In this document: one piece after another, positions 47,189-61,123 of the stretch
Position numbering within the stretch: the first letter of the stretch is position 1
How the letters are laid out: each line of letters begins with the position of its first letter
DNA from: Symsagittifera roscoffensis
Lineage: Eukaryota; Xenacoelomorpha; Acoela; Convolutidae
Assembly (NCBI RefSeq): GCF_963678635.1
Contig: NC_087067.1
Span: forward strand, 33,578,401 to 33,642,400
Length of the DNA: 64,000 bases
Direction of reading: 5' to 3'
The notes under the pieces: model-generated
Databases searched by the model: none
Told to the model about the DNA's origin: nothing
What the model saw: only the letters and a program-made list of their open reading frames with translations
Translations under genes and position numbers: made by a program

Positions 47189-47307
47189 GCCTACGACCAT
47201 ACCATGTTGAATGCACCGGTTCTCGTCCGATCACCGAAGTTAAGCAACATTGGGCCTGGTTAGTACTTGGATGGGAGACCGCCTGGGAACACCAGGTGTT
47301 GTAGGCT
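47189..47307 (+). rRNA. 5S rRNA, copy 33
   Basis: Identical to the consensus. Confidence 0.98.
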
Positions 47308-48471
47308 TTTATTTAAAGCAAAAGTAATTCTTTTACTTTTATGCGCTAAGAGTTATTGCTGTTTAAAGTTCGGTGATGTCAAAAAGTTAAGCCTAATCGA
47401 GCGTGGTGCAAAAATATTCAATGGGTCAAATTTTGGCCAAAACAAAAAAAAACCGAAAAATTATTTTTGCAGTATCAATTTTGTGTACAATCAGCTGCTG
47501 ATAGGTCAAAAATAATGGAGATAACTTTTGGGGTCTTTGAGTTATAGCCTTTTGAATTTCGGTGATTTCAAAAAAATAAGCCCAATCGAGCCTGGTGAAT
47601 TGCGCGAACGGCCATAACTTGCCCAAAAATTTTAAAATTTCCAAATTTTATTATTTGGATCACAAGATCATAGTCAAATCTTGGGAGACTGAGAAAATGA
47701 ACCAATTTCGTCGGTCCAACACAAAGTTATAAGCTTTTGAAATCTCGGTGATACCAAAAAGTTAAGCCTAATCGAGCGTGGTGCAAAAATTGAAATTTTC
47801 AAAATTTTTGTTTTTTTTTTCGTTCAAAGTTCATTTTTTTTTCATCTTGTTTCATAAATTTGAGCTCAGGACAATTCCAACAAGCCCAAAACGACGTTTG
47901 TAGCTCAAGCGTACGTGGAGTAATCATCAGTTGAAAATTTGGGGGGACCCGAATTTCGGCCATTTTGGAGAAAATCGGCCTAAAAGCTAACTTTTAAGTT
48001 AGTGCAGTTTTTTTTCTTGCATTTTTCAAGAGAATTGGGCTGCCCTCCGCTGTCGCAGAGTGCATTCAAAGAAAACTTATCAAATAGATTTGAATACTTA
48101 CCTATTTAATAAGTTTATCACAACAATTAGGCTAAAAGCAACTGACAGTATCCTGGCTGGTATTCAATCATATGCCACTTACAGTGGATGTGCGGCTATC
48201 ATGCAATAGATGGTCATTCAAGGCACCTTGTACACGCTCCATAGGTTTTGACCAGCTGATTTGGCCATAAAACACATTTGGGCCAAAAAAATTCCAAACA
48301 ATGTCAATTTTCAGTATTTTGTTTGAAATGCATAAATTATAACGTGAGCGTGCAAAATTTTAAATGGTGTAAGAGCATACTTTTACTCTCGCGCGAGGGC
48401 GAGGTTTTTTAAAAGTAATGTGCATAGACATAAGCTAGTAAGGATATAAATGAAAGCGGAGTAACTCAAAT

Positions 48472-48590
48472 GCCTACGACCATACCATGTTGAATGCACC
48501 GGTTCTCGTCCGATCACCGAAGTTAAGCAACATTGGGCCTGATTAGTACTTGGATGGGAGACCGCCTGGGAACACCAGGTGTTGTAGGCT
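48472..48590 (+). rRNA. 5S rRNA, copy 34
   Basis: Full length; G71A beside the intermediate element. Confidence 0.96.
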
Positions 48591-49752
48591 TTTATTTAAA
48601 GCAAAAGTAATTCTTTTACTTTTATGCGCTAAGAGTTATTGCTGTTTAAAGTTCGGTGATGTCAAAAAGTTAAGCCTAATCGAGCGTGGTGCAAAAATAT
48701 TCAATGGGTCAAATTTTGGCCAAAACAAAAAAAAACCGAAAAATTATTTTTGCAGTATCAATTTTGTGTACAATCAGCTGCTGATAGGTCAAAAATAATG
48801 GAGATAACTTTTGGGGTCTTTGAGTTATAGCCTTTTGAATTTCGGTGATTTCAAAAAAATAAGCCCAATCGAGCCTGGTGAATTGCGCGAACGGCCATAA
48901 CTTGCCCAAAAATTTTAAAATTTCCAAATTTTATTATTTGGATCACAAGATCATAGTCAAATCTTGGGAGACTGAGAAAATGAACCAATTTCGTCGGTCC
49001 AACACAAAGTTATAAGCTTTTGAAATCTCGGTGATACCAAAAAGTTAAGCCTAATCGAGCGTGGTGCAAAAATTGAAATTTTCAAAATTTTTGTTTTTTT
49101 TTCGTTCAAAGTTCATTTTTTTTCATCTTGTTTCATAAATTTGAGCTCAGGACAATTCCAACAAGCCCAAAACGACGTTTGTAGCTCAAGCGTACGTGGA
49201 GTAATCATCAGTTGAAAATTTGGGGGGACCCGAATTTCGGCCATTTTGGAGAAAATCGGCCTAAAAGCTAACTTTTAAGTTAGTGCAGTTTTTTTTCTTG
49301 CATTTTTCAAGAGAATTGGGCTGCCCTCCGCTGTCGCAGAGTGCATTCAAAGAAAACTTATCAAATAGATTTGAATACTTACCTATTTAATAAGTTTATC
49401 ACAACAATTAGGCTAAAAGCAACTGACAGTATCCTGGCTGGTATTCAATCATATGCCACTTACAGTGGATGTGCGGCTATCATGCAATAGATGGTCATTC
49501 AAGGCACCTTGTACACGCTCCATAGGTTTTGACCAGCTGATTTGGCCATAAAACACATTTGGGCCAAAAAAATTCCAAACAATGTCAATTTTCAGTATTT
49601 TGTTTGAAATGCATAAATTATAACGTGAGCGTGCAAAATTTTAAATGGTGTAAGAGCATACTTTTACTCTCGCGCGAGGGCGAGGTTTTTTAAAAGTAAT
49701 GTGCATAGACATAAGCTAGTAAGGATATAAATGAAGGCGGAGTAACTCAAAT

Positions 49753-49871
49753 GCCTACGACCATACCATGTTGAATGCACCGGTTCTCGTCCGATCACCG
49801 AAGTTAAGCAACATTGGGCCTGGTTAGTACTTGGATGGGAGACCGCCTGGGAACACCAGGTGTTGTAGGCT
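49753..49871 (+). rRNA. 5S rRNA, copy 35
   Basis: Identical to the consensus. Confidence 0.98.
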
Positions 49872-51022
49872 TTTATTTAGAGCAAAAGTAATTCTATTAC
49901 TTTTATGCGCTAAAAAGCTTATAACTGTTTAAAGTTCGGTGATGTCAAAAAGTTAAGCCTAATCGAGCGTGGTGCAAACATTTTCAATGGGTCAAATTTT
50001 GGCCAAAACAAAAGAAAACCGATAAATTTCTTTTGCAGTATCAATTTTGTGTACAATCAGCTGCTGATAGGTCAAAAATAATGGAGATAACTTTTGGGGT
50101 CTTTGAGTTATAGCCTTTTGAATTTCGGTGATGTCAAAAAAATAAGCCCAATCGAGCCTGGTGAATTGCGCTAACGGCCATAACTTGCCCAAAAATTTTA
50201 AAATTTCCAAATTTAATTATTTGGATCACAAGATCATAGTCAAATCTTGGGGGACTGAGAAAATGAACCAATTTCGTCGGTCCAACACAAAGTTATAAGC
50301 TTTTGAAATCTCGGTGATACCAAAAAGTTAAGCCTGATCGAGCGTGGTGCAAAAAATGAAATTTTCAAAATTTTTGTTTTTTTTTCGTTCAATGTTCATT
50401 TTTTTCATCTCGTTTCATCCATTTGAGCTCAGGACAATTCCAACGAGCCCAAAACGTTGTTTGTAGCTCAAGTGTACGTGGAGTAATCATCAGTTGAAAA
50501 TTTAGGGGGACCCGAATTTCGGCCATTTTGGACGAAAATCGGCCTAAAAGCTAAGTGCAATTTTTTTTCTTGCATTTTTCAAGAGAATTGGGCTGCCCTC
50601 CGCTATCGCAGAGTGCATTCAAAGAAAACTTATCAAATAGATTTGAATACTTACCTATTTAATAAGTTTATCACAACAATTAGGCTAAAAGCAACTGACA
50701 GTATCCTGGCTGGTATTCAATCATATGCCACTTACAGTGGATGTGCGGCTATCATGCCATAGATGGTCATTCAAGGCACCTTGTACACGCTCCATTGGTT
50801 TTGACCAGCTGATTTGGCCATAAAACACATTGGGCCAAAAAAATTCCAAACAATGTCAATTTTCAGTATTTTGTTTGAAATGCATAAATTATAACGTGAG
50901 CGTGCAAAATTTTACATGGTATAAGAGCATATTTTTACTCTCGCGCGAGGGCGAGTGTTTTAAAAGTAATGTACATAGACATAAGCTAGTAAGGATATAA
51001 ATGAAAGCGGAGTAACTCAAAT

Positions 51023-51141
51023 GCCTACGACCATACCATGTTGAATGCACCGGTTCTCGTCCGATCACCGAAGTTAAGCAACATTGGGCCTGGTTAGTAC
51101 TTGGATGGGACACCGCCTGGGAACACCAGGTGTTGTAGGCT
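51023..51141 (+). rRNA. 5S rRNA, copy 36
   Basis: Full length; G89C in box C. Confidence 0.96.
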
Positions 51142-52300
51142 TTTATTTAAAGCAAAAGTAATTCTTTTACTTTTTTGCGCTAAGAGTTATTGCTGTTTAA
51201 AGTTCGGTGATGTCAAAAAATTAAGCCTAATCGAGCGTGGTGCAAAAATTTTCAATGGGTCAAATTTTGGCCAAAACAAAAGAAAACCGAAATTTTTTTT
51301 TGCAGTATCAATTTTGTGTACAATCAGCTGCTGATAGGTCAAAAATAAGGGAGATAACTTTTGGGGTCTTTGAGTTATAGCCTTTTGAATTTCGGTGATG
51401 TCAAAAAAATAAGCCCAATCGAGCCTGGTGAATTGCGCGAACGGCCATAACTTGCCCAAAAATTTTAAAATTTCCAAATTTTATTATTTGTATCACAAGA
51501 TCATAGTCCAATCTTGGGGGACTGAGAAAATGAACCAATTTCGTCGGTCCAACACAAAGTTATAAGCTTTTGAAATCTCGGTGATACCAAAAAGTTAAGC
51601 CTAATCGAGCGTGGTGCAAAAAATGAAATTTTCAAAATTTTTGTTTTTTTTTCGTTCAAAGTTCATTTTTGTCATCTTGTTTCATAAATTTGAGCTCAGG
51701 AAAATTCCAACGAGCCCAACACGACGTTTGTAGCTCAAGTGTACGTGGAGTAATCATCAGTTGAAAATTTGGGGGGACCCGAATTTCGGCCATTTTGGAG
51801 AAAATCGGCCTAAAAGCTAACTTTTAAGTTAGTGCAATTTTTTTTCTTGTATTTTTCAAGAGAATTGGGCTGCCCTCCACTGTCGCAGAGTGCATTCAAA
51901 GAAAACTTATCAAATAGATTTGAATACTTACCTATTTAATAAGTTTATCACAACAATTAGGCTAAAAGCAACTGACAGTATCCTGGCTGGTATTCAATCA
52001 TATGCCACTTACAGTGGATGTGCGGCTATCATGCCATAGATGGTCATTCAAGGCACCTTGTACACGCTCCATAGGTTTTGACCAGCTGATTTGGCCATAA
52101 AACACATTTTGGCCAAAAAAATTCCAAACAATGTCAATTTTCAGTATTTTGTTTGAAATGCATAAATTATAACGTGAGCGTGCAAAATTTTACATGGTGT
52201 AAGAGCATATTTTTACTCTCGCGCGAGGGCGAGTGTTTTAAAAGTAATGTACATAGACATAAGCTAGTAAGGATATAAATGAAAGCGGAGTAACTCAAAT

Positions 52301-52419
52301 GCCTACGACCATACCATGTTGAATGCACCGGTTCTCGTCCGATCACCGAAGTTAAGCAACATTGGGCCTGGTTAGTACTTGGATGGGAGACCGCCTGGGA
52401 ACACCAGGTGTTGTAGGCT
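52301..52419 (+). rRNA. 5S rRNA, copy 37
   Basis: Identical to the consensus. Confidence 0.98.
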
Positions 52420-53578
52420 TTTATTTAAAGCAAAAGTAAATATTTTACTTTTATGCGCTAAGAGTTATTGCTGTTTAAATTTCGGTGATGTCAAAAAGTT
52501 AAGCCTAATCGAGCGTGGTGCAAAAATTTTCAATGGGTCAAATTTTGGCCAAAACAAAAGAAAACCGAAAATTTTTTTTTGCAGTATCAATTTTGTGTAC
52601 AATCAGCTGCTGATAGGTCAAAAATAATGGAGATAACTTTTGGGGTCTTTGAGTTATAGCCTTTTGAATTTCGGTGATGTCAAAAAAATAAGCCCAATCG
52701 AGCCTGGTGAATTGCGCGAACGGCCATAACTTGCCCAAAAATTTTAAAATTTCCAAATTTTATTATTTGGATCACAAGATCATAGTCCAATCTTGGCGGA
52801 CTGAGAAAATGAACCAATTTCGTCGGTCCAACACAAAGTTATAAGCTTTTGAAATCTCGGTGATACCAAAAAGTTAAGCCTAATCGAGCGTGGTGCAAAA
52901 AATGAAATTTTCAAAATTTTTGTTTTTTTTTCGTTCAAAGTTCATTTTTTTCATCTCGTTTCATAAATTTGAGCTCAGGAAAATTCCAATGAGCCCAAAA
53001 CGACGTTTGTAGCTCAAGTGTACGTGGAGTAATCATCAGTTGAAAATTTGGGGGGACCCGAATTTCGGCCATTTTGGAGAAAATCGGCCTAAAAGCTAAC
53101 TTTTAAGGTAGTGCAATTTTTTTCTTGTATTTTTCAAGAGAATTGGGCTGCCCTCCACTGTCGCAGAGTGCATTCAAAGAAAACTTATCAAATAGATTTG
53201 AATACTTACCTATTTAATAAGTTTATCACAACAATTAGGCTAAAAGCAACTGACAGTATCCTGGCTGGTATTCAATCATATGCCACTTACAGTGGATGTG
53301 CGGCTATCATGCCATAGATGGTCATTCAAGGCACCTTGTACACGCTCCATAGGTTTTGACCAGCTGATTTGGCCATAAAACACATTTTGGCCAAAAAAAT
53401 TCCAAACAATGTCAATTTTCAGTATTTTGTTTGAAATGCATAAATTATAACGTGAGCGTGCAAAATTTTACATGGTGTAAGAGCATATTTTTACTCTCGC
53501 GCGAGGGCGAGTGTTTTAAAAGTAATGTACATAGACATAAGCTAGTAAGGATATAAATGAAAGCGGAGTAACTCAAAT

Positions 53579-53697
53579 GCCTACGACCATACCATGTTGA
53601 ATGCACCGGTTCTCGTCCGATCACCGAAGTTAAGCAACATTGGGCCTGGTTAGTACTTGGATGGGAGACCGCCTGGGAACACCAGGTGTTGTAGGCT
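53579..53697 (+). rRNA. 5S rRNA, copy 38
   Basis: Identical to the consensus. Confidence 0.98.
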
Positions 53698-54403
53698 TTT
53701 ATTTAAAGCAAAAGTAATTCTTTTACTTTTATGCGCTAAGAGTTATTGCTGTTTAAAGTTCGGTGATGTCAAAAAGTTAAGCCTAATCGAGCGTGGTGCA
53801 AAAATTTTCAATGGGTCAAATTTTGGCCAAAACAAAAGAAAACCGATAAATTTCATTTGCAGTATCAATTTTGTGTACAATCAGCTGCTGATAGGTCAAA
53901 AATAATGGAGATAACTTTTGGGGTCTTTGAGTTATAGCCTTTTGAATTTCGGTGATGTCAAAAAAATAAGCCCAATCGAGCCTGGTGAATTGCGCTAACG
54001 GCCATAACTTGCCCAAAAATTTTAAAATTTCCAAATTTAATTATTTGGATCACAAGATCATAGTCAAATCTTGGGGGAATGAGAAAATGAACCAATTTCG
54101 TCGGTCCAACACAAAGTTATAAGCTTTTGAAATCTCGTTGATACCAAAAAGTTAAGCCTGATCGAGCGTGGTGCAAAAAATGAAATTTTCAAAATTTTTG
54201 TTTTTTTTTTCGTTCAAAGTTCATTTTTTTCATCTTGTTTCATAAATTTGAGCTCAGGACAATTCCAACGAGCCCAAAACGACGTTTGTAGCTCAAGTGT
54301 ACGTGGAGTAATCATCAGTTGAAAATTTGGGGGGACCCGAATTTCGGCCATTTTGGAGAAAATCGGCCTAAAAGCTAACTTTAACGTTAGTGCAATTTTT
54401 TTT

Positions 54404-54494
54404 CTTGTATTTTTCAAGAGAATTGGGCTGCCCTCCGCTGTCGCAGAGTGCATTCATACTTACCTATTTAATAAGTTTATCACAACAATTAGGC
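54404..54494 (-). pseudogene. Deleted copy of the candidate SL-like RNA gene
   Basis: A 26-bp deletion joins GTGCATTCA directly to TACTTACC. The whole 3' arm of stem I is lost while the donor and exon side remain. If the RNA is real, this copy should be dead. Confidence 0.5.
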
Positions 54495-54832
54495 TAAAAG
54501 CAACTGACAGTATCCTGGCTGGTATTCAATCATATGCCACTTACAGTGGATGTGCGGCTATCATGCCATAGATGGTCATTCAAGGCACCTTGTACACGCT
54601 CCATAGGTTTTGACCAGCTGATTTGGCCATAAAACACATTTTGGCCCAAAAAATTCCAAACAATGTCAATTTTCAGTATTTTGTTTGAAATGCATAAACT
54701 ATAACGTGAGCGTGCAAAATTTTACATGGTGTAAGAGCATATTTTTACTCTCGCGCGAGAACGAGTGTTTTAAAAGTAATGTACATAGACATAAGCTAGT
54801 AAGGATATAAATGAAAGCGGAGTAACTCAAAT

Positions 54833-54951
54833 GCCTACGACCATACCATGTTGAATGCACCGGTTCTCGTCCGATCACCGAAGTTAAGCAACATTGGGCC
54901 TGGTTAGTACTTGGATGGGAGACCGCCTGGGAACACCAGGTGTTGTAGGCT
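54833..54951 (+). rRNA. 5S rRNA, copy 39
   Basis: Identical to the consensus. Confidence 0.98.
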
Positions 54952-56103
54952 TTTATTTAAAGCAAAAGTAATTCTTTTACTTTATGCGCTAAGAGTTATT
55001 GCTGTTTAAAGTTCGGTGATGTCAAAAAGTTAAGCCTAATCGAGCGTGGTGCAAAAATTTTCAATGGGTCAAATTTTGGCCAAAACAAAAGAAAACCGAT
55101 AAATTTCTTTTGCAGTATCAATTTTGTGTACAATCAGCTGCTGATAGGTCAAAAATAATGGAGATAACTTTTGGGGTCTTTGAGTTATAGCCTTTTGAAT
55201 TTCGGTGATGTCAAAAAAATAAGCCCAATCGAGCCTGGTGAATTGCGCTAACGGCCATAACTTGCCCAAAAATTTTAAAATTTCCAAACTTAATTATTTG
55301 GATCACAAGATCATAGTCAAATCTTGGGGGACTGAGAAAATGAACCAATTTCATCGGTCCAACACAAAGTTATAAGCTTTTGAAATCTCGGTGATACCAA
55401 AAAGTTAAGCCTGATCGAGCGTGGTGCAAAAAACGAAATTTTCAAAATTTTTGTTTTTTTTTTCGTTCAAAGTTCATTTTTTTTCATCTTGTTTCAGAAA
55501 TTTGAGCTCAGGACAATTCCAACGAGCCCAAAACGACGTTTGTAGCTCAAGTGTACACGTGGAGTAATCATCAGTTGAAAATTTAGGGGGACCCGAATTT
55601 CGGCCATTTTGGACGAAAATCGGCCTAAAAGCTAAGTGCAATTTTTTTTCTTGCATTTTTCAAGAGAATTGGGCTGCCCTCCGCTGTCGCAGAGTGCATT
55701 CAAAGAAAACTTATCAAATAGATTTGAATACTTACCTATTTAATAAGTTTATCACAACAATTAGGCTAAAAGCAACTGACAGTATCCTGGCTGGTATTCA
55801 ATCATATGCCACTTACAGTGGATGTGCGGCTATCATGCCATAGATGGTCATTCAAGGCACCTTGTACACGCTCCATTGGTTTTGACCAGCTGATTTGGCC
55901 ATAAAACACATTGGGCCAAAAAAATTCCAAACAATGTCAATTTTCAGTATTTTGTTTGAAATGCATAAATTATAACGTGAGCGTGCAAAATTTTACAAGG
56001 TATAAGAGCATATTTTTACTCTCGCGCCAGGGCGAGTGTTTTAAAAGTAATGTACATAGACATAAGCTAGTAAGGATATAAATGAAAGCGGAGTAACTCA
56101 AAT

Positions 56104-56222
56104 GCCTACGACCATACCATGTTGAATGCACCGGTTCTCGTCCGATCACCGAAGTTAAGCAACATTGGGCCTGGTTAGTACTTGGATGGGAGACCGCCTG
56201 GGAACACCAGGTGTTGTAGGCT
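56104..56222 (+). rRNA. 5S rRNA, copy 40
   Basis: Identical to the consensus. Its spacer has small deletions near 56293 and 56529. Confidence 0.98.
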
Positions 56223-57349
56223 TTTATTTAAAGCAAAAATAATTCTTTTACTTTTTTGCGCTAAGAGTTATTGCTGTTTAAAGTTCGGTGATGAAATTAA
56301 GCCTAATCGAGCGTGGTGCAAAAATTTTCAATGGGTCAAATTTTGGCCAAAACAAAAGAAAACCGAAAATTTTTTTTGCAGTATCAATTTTGTGTACAAT
56401 CAGCTGCTGATAGGTCAAAAATAATGGAGATAACTTTTGGGGTCTTTGAGTTATAGCCTTTTGAATTTCGGTGATGTCAAAAAAATAAGCCCAATCGAGC
56501 CTGGTGAATTGCGCGAACGGCCATAACTTTTATTCTTTGGATCACAAGATCATAGTCCAATCTTGGGGGACTGAGAAAATGAACCAATTTCGTCGGTCCA
56601 ACACAAAGTTATAAGCTTTTGAAATCTCGGTGATACCAAAAAGTTAAGCCTAATCGAGCGTGGTGCAAAAAATGAAATTTTCAAAATTTTTGTTTTTTTT
56701 TCGTTCAAAGTTCATTTTTTTCATCTCGTTTCATAAATTTGAGCTCAGAAAAATTCCAACGAGCCCAAAACGACGTTTGTAGCTCAAGTGTACGTGGAGT
56801 AATCATCAGTTGAAAATTTGGGGGGACCCGAATTTCGGCCATTTTGGAGAAAATCGGCCTAAAAGCTAACTTTTAAGTTAGTGCAATTTTTTTTCTTGTA
56901 TTTTTCAAGAGAATTGGGCTGCCCTCCGCTGTCGCAGAGTGCATTCAAAGAAAACTTATCAAATAGATTTGAATACTTACCTATTTAATAAGTTTATCAC
57001 AACAATTAGGCTAAAAGCAACTGACAGTAACCTGGCTGGTATTCAATCATATGCCACTTACAGTGGATGTGCGGCTATCATGCCATAGATGGTCATTCAA
57101 GGCACCTTGTACACGCTCCATAGGTTTTGACCAGCTGATTTGGCCATAAAACACATTTTGGCCAAAAAAATTCCAAACAATGTCAATTTTCAGTATTTTG
57201 TTTGAAATGCATAAATTATAACGTGAGCGTGCAAAATTTTACATGGTGTAAGAGCATATTTTTACTCTCGCGCGAGGGCGAGTGTTTTAAAAGTAATGTA
57301 CATAGACATAAGCTAGTAAGGATATAAATGAAAGCGGAGTAACTCAAAT

Positions 57350-57468
57350 GCCTACGACCATACCATGTTGAATGCACCGGTTCTCGTCCGATCACCGAAG
57401 TTAAGCAACATTGGGCCTGGTTAGTACTTGGATGGGAGACCGCCTGGGAACACCAGGTGTTGTAGACT
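57350..57468 (+). rRNA. 5S rRNA, copy 41
   Basis: Full length; G117A in helix I. Confidence 0.96.
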
Positions 57469-58629
57469 TTTATTTAAAGCAAAAGTAATTCTTTTACTTT
57501 TATGCGCTAAGAGTTATTGCTGTTTAAAGTTCGGTGATGTCAAAAAGTTAAGCCTAATCGAGCGTGGTGCAAAAGTTTTCAATGGGTCAAAGTTTGGCCA
57601 AAACAAAAGAAAACCGAAAAATTTCTTTTGCAGTATCAATTTTGTGTACAATCAGCTGCTGATAGGTCAAAAATAATGGAGATAACTTTTGGGGTCTTTG
57701 AGTTATAGCCTTTTGAATTGCGGTGATGTCAAAAAAATAAGCCCAATCGAGCCTGGTGAATTGCGCTAACGGCCATAACTTGCCTAAAAATTTTAAAATT
57801 TCCAAATTTTATTATTTGGATCACAAGATCATAGTCAAATCTTGGGGGACTGAGAAAATGAACCAATTTCGTCGGTCCAACACAAAGTTATAAGCTTTTG
57901 AAATCTCGGTGATACCAAAAAGTTAAGCCTGATCGAGCGTGGTGCAAAAAATGAAATTTTCAAAATTTTTGTTTTTTTTTCGATCAAAGTTCATTTTTTT
58001 TCATCTTGTTTCATAAATTTGAGCTCAGGAAAATTCCAACGAGCCCAAACCAACGTTTGTAGCTCAAGTGTACGTGGAGTAATCATCAGTTGAAAATTTG
58101 GGGGGACCCGAATTTCGGCCATTTTGGAGAAAATCGGCCTAAAAGCTAACTTTTAAGTTAGTGCAATTTTTTTTCTTGCATTTTTCAAGAGAATTGCGCT
58201 GCCCTCCGCTGTCGCAGAGTGCATTCAAAGAAAACTTATCAAATAGATTTGAATACTTACCTATTTATTAAGTTTATCACAACAATTAGGCTAAAAGCAA
58301 CTGACAGTATCCTGGCTGGTATTCAATCATATGCCACTTACAGTGGATGTGCGGCTATCATGCCATAGATGGTCATTCAAGGCACCTTGTACACGCTCCA
58401 TAGGTTTTGACCAGCTGATTTGGCCATAAAACACATTTTGGCCAAAAAAATTCCAAACAATGTCAATTTTCAGTATTTTGTTTGAAATGCATAAATTATA
58501 ACGTGAGCGTGCAAAATTTTACATGGTGTAAGAGCATATTTTTACTCTCGCGCGAGGGCGAGTGTTTTAAAAGTAATGTACATAGACATAAGCTAGTAAG
58601 GATATAAATGAAAGCGGAGTAACTCAAAT

Positions 58630-58748
58630 GCCTACGACCATACCATGTTGAATGCACCGGTTCTCGTCCGATCACCGAAGTTAAGCAACATTGGGCCTGT
58701 TTAGTACTTGGATGGGAGACCGCCTGGGAACACCAGGTGTTGTAGGCT
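58630..58748 (+). rRNA. 5S rRNA, copy 42
   Basis: Full length; G71T. Its unit is 1093 bp because subrepeats 1 and 2 have been fused. Confidence 0.96.
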
Positions 58749-59722
58749 TTTATTTAAAGCAAAAGTAATTCTTTTACTTTTATGCGCTAAGAGTTATTGC
58801 TGTTTAAAGTTCGGTGATGTCAAAAAGTTAAGCCTAATCGAGCCTGGTGAATTGCGCTAACGGCCATAACTTGCCTAAAAATTTTAAAATTTCCAAATTT
58901 TATTATTTGGATCACAAGATCATAGTAAAATCTTGGGGGACTGAGAAAATGAACCAATTTCGTCGGTCCAACACAAAGTTATAAGCTTTTTAAATCTCGG
59001 TGATACCAAAAAGTTAAGCCTGATCGAGCGTGGTGCAAAAAATGAAATTTTCAAAATTTTTTTTTTTTTTTTTTCGTTCAAAGTTCATTTTTTTCATCTT
59101 GTTTCATAAATTTGAGCTCAGGAAAATTCCAACGAGCCCAAAACGACGTTTGTAGCTCAAGTGTACGTGGAGTAATCATCAGTTGAAAATTTGGGGGGAC
59201 CCGAATTTCGGCCATTTTGGAGAAAATCGGCCTAAAAGCTAACTTTTAAGTTAGTGCAATTTTTTTTCTTGCCTTTTTCAAGAGAATTGGACTGCCCTCC
59301 GCTGTCGCAGAGTGCATTCAAAGAAAACTTATCAAATAGATTTGAATACTTACCTATTTAATAAGTTTATCACAACAATTAGGCTAAAAGCAACTGACAG
59401 TATCCTGGCTGGTATTCAATCATATGCCACTTACAGTGGATGTGCGGCTATCATGCCATAGATGGTCATTCAAGGCACCTTGTACACGCTCCATAGGTTT
59501 TGACCAGCTGATTTGGCCATAAAACACATTTGGGCCAAAAAAATTCCAAACAATGTCAATTTTCAGTATTTTGTTTGAAATGCATAAATTATAACGTGAG
59601 CGTGCAAAATTTTACATGGTGTAAGAGCATATTTTTACTCTCGCGCGAGGGCGAGTGTTTTAAAAGTAATGTACATAGACATAAGCTAGTAAGGATATAA
59701 ATGAAAGCGGAGTAACTCAAAT
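58749..59722 (+). repeat. Spacer with subrepeats 1 and 2 fused (unit 42)
   Basis: AAGCCTAATCGAGCCTGGTG at 58830-58849 joins the core of subrepeat 1 to the core of subrepeat 2, removing about 187 bp. This is a different join from that in units 24 and 25. Confidence 0.85.
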
Positions 59723-59841
59723 GCCTACGACCATACCATGTTGAATGCACCGGTTCTCGTCCGATCACCGAAGTTAAGCAACATTGGGCCTGGTTAGTAC
59801 TTGGATGGGAGACCGCCTGGGAACACCAGGTGTTGTAGGCT
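59723..59841 (+). rRNA. 5S rRNA, copy 43
   Basis: Identical to the consensus. Confidence 0.98.
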
Positions 59842-61004
59842 TTTATTTAAAGCAAAAGTAATTCTTTTACTTTTATGCGCTAAGAGTTATTGCTGTTTAA
59901 AGTTCGGTGATGTCAAAAAGTTAAGCCTAATCGAGCGTGGTGCAAAAGTTTTCAATGGGTCAAAGTTTGGCCAAAACAAAAGAAAACCGAAAAATTTCTT
60001 TTGCAGTATCAATTTTGTGTACAATCAGCTGCTGATAGGTCAAAAATAATGGAGATAACTTTTGGGGTCTTTGAGTTAGAGCCTTTTGAATTGCGGTGAT
60101 GTCAAAAAAATAAGCCCAATCGAGCCTGGTGAATTGCGCTAACGGCCATAACTTGCCTAAAAATTTTAAAATTTCCAAATTTTATTATTTGGATCACAAG
60201 ATCATAGTAAAATCTTGGGGGACTGAGAAAATGAACCAATTTCGTCGGTCCAACACAAAGTTATAAGCTTTTTAAATCTCGGTGATACCAAAAAGTTAAG
60301 CCTGATCGAGCGTGGTGCAAAAAATGAAATTTTCAAAATTTTTGTTTTTTTTTTTCGTTCAAAGTTCATTTTTTTTCATCTTGTTTCATAAATTTGAGCT
60401 CAGGAAAATTCCAACGAGCCCAAAACGACGTTTGTAGCTCAAGTGTACGTGGATTAATCATCAGTTGAAAATTTGGGGGGACCCGAATTTCGGCCATTTT
60501 GGAGAAAATCGGCCTAAAAGCTAACTTTTAAGTTAGTGCAATTTATTTTCTTGCCTTTTTCAAGAAAATTGGACTGCCCTCCGCTGTCGCAGAGTGCATT
60601 CAAAGAAAACTTATCAAATAGATTTGAATACTTACCTATTTAATAAGTTTATCACAACAATTAGGCTAAAAGCAACTGACAGTATCCTGGCTGGTATTCA
60701 ATCATATGCCACTTACAGTGGATGTGCGGCTATCATGCCATAGATGGTCATTCAAGGCACCTTGTACACGCTCCATAGGTTTTGACCAGCTGATTTGGCC
60801 ATAAAACACATTTGGGCCAAAAAAATTCCAAACAATGTCAATTTTCAGTATTTTGTTTGAAATGCATAAATTATAACGTGAGCGTGCAAAATTTTACATG
60901 GTGTAAGAGCATATTTTTACTCTCGCGCGAGGGCGAGTGTTTTAAAAGTAATGTACATAGACATAAGCTAGTAAGGATATAAATGAAAGCGGTGTAACTC
61001 AAAT

Positions 61005-61123
61005 GCCTACGACCATACCATGTTGAATGCACCGGTTCTCGTCCGATCACCGAAGTTAAGCAACATTGGGCCTGGTTAGTACTTGGATGGGAGACCGCCT
61101 GGGAACACCAGGTGTTGTAGGTT
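61005..61123 (+). rRNA. 5S rRNA, copy 44
   Basis: Full length; C118T, leaving a G-U terminal pair in helix I. Confidence 0.97.
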
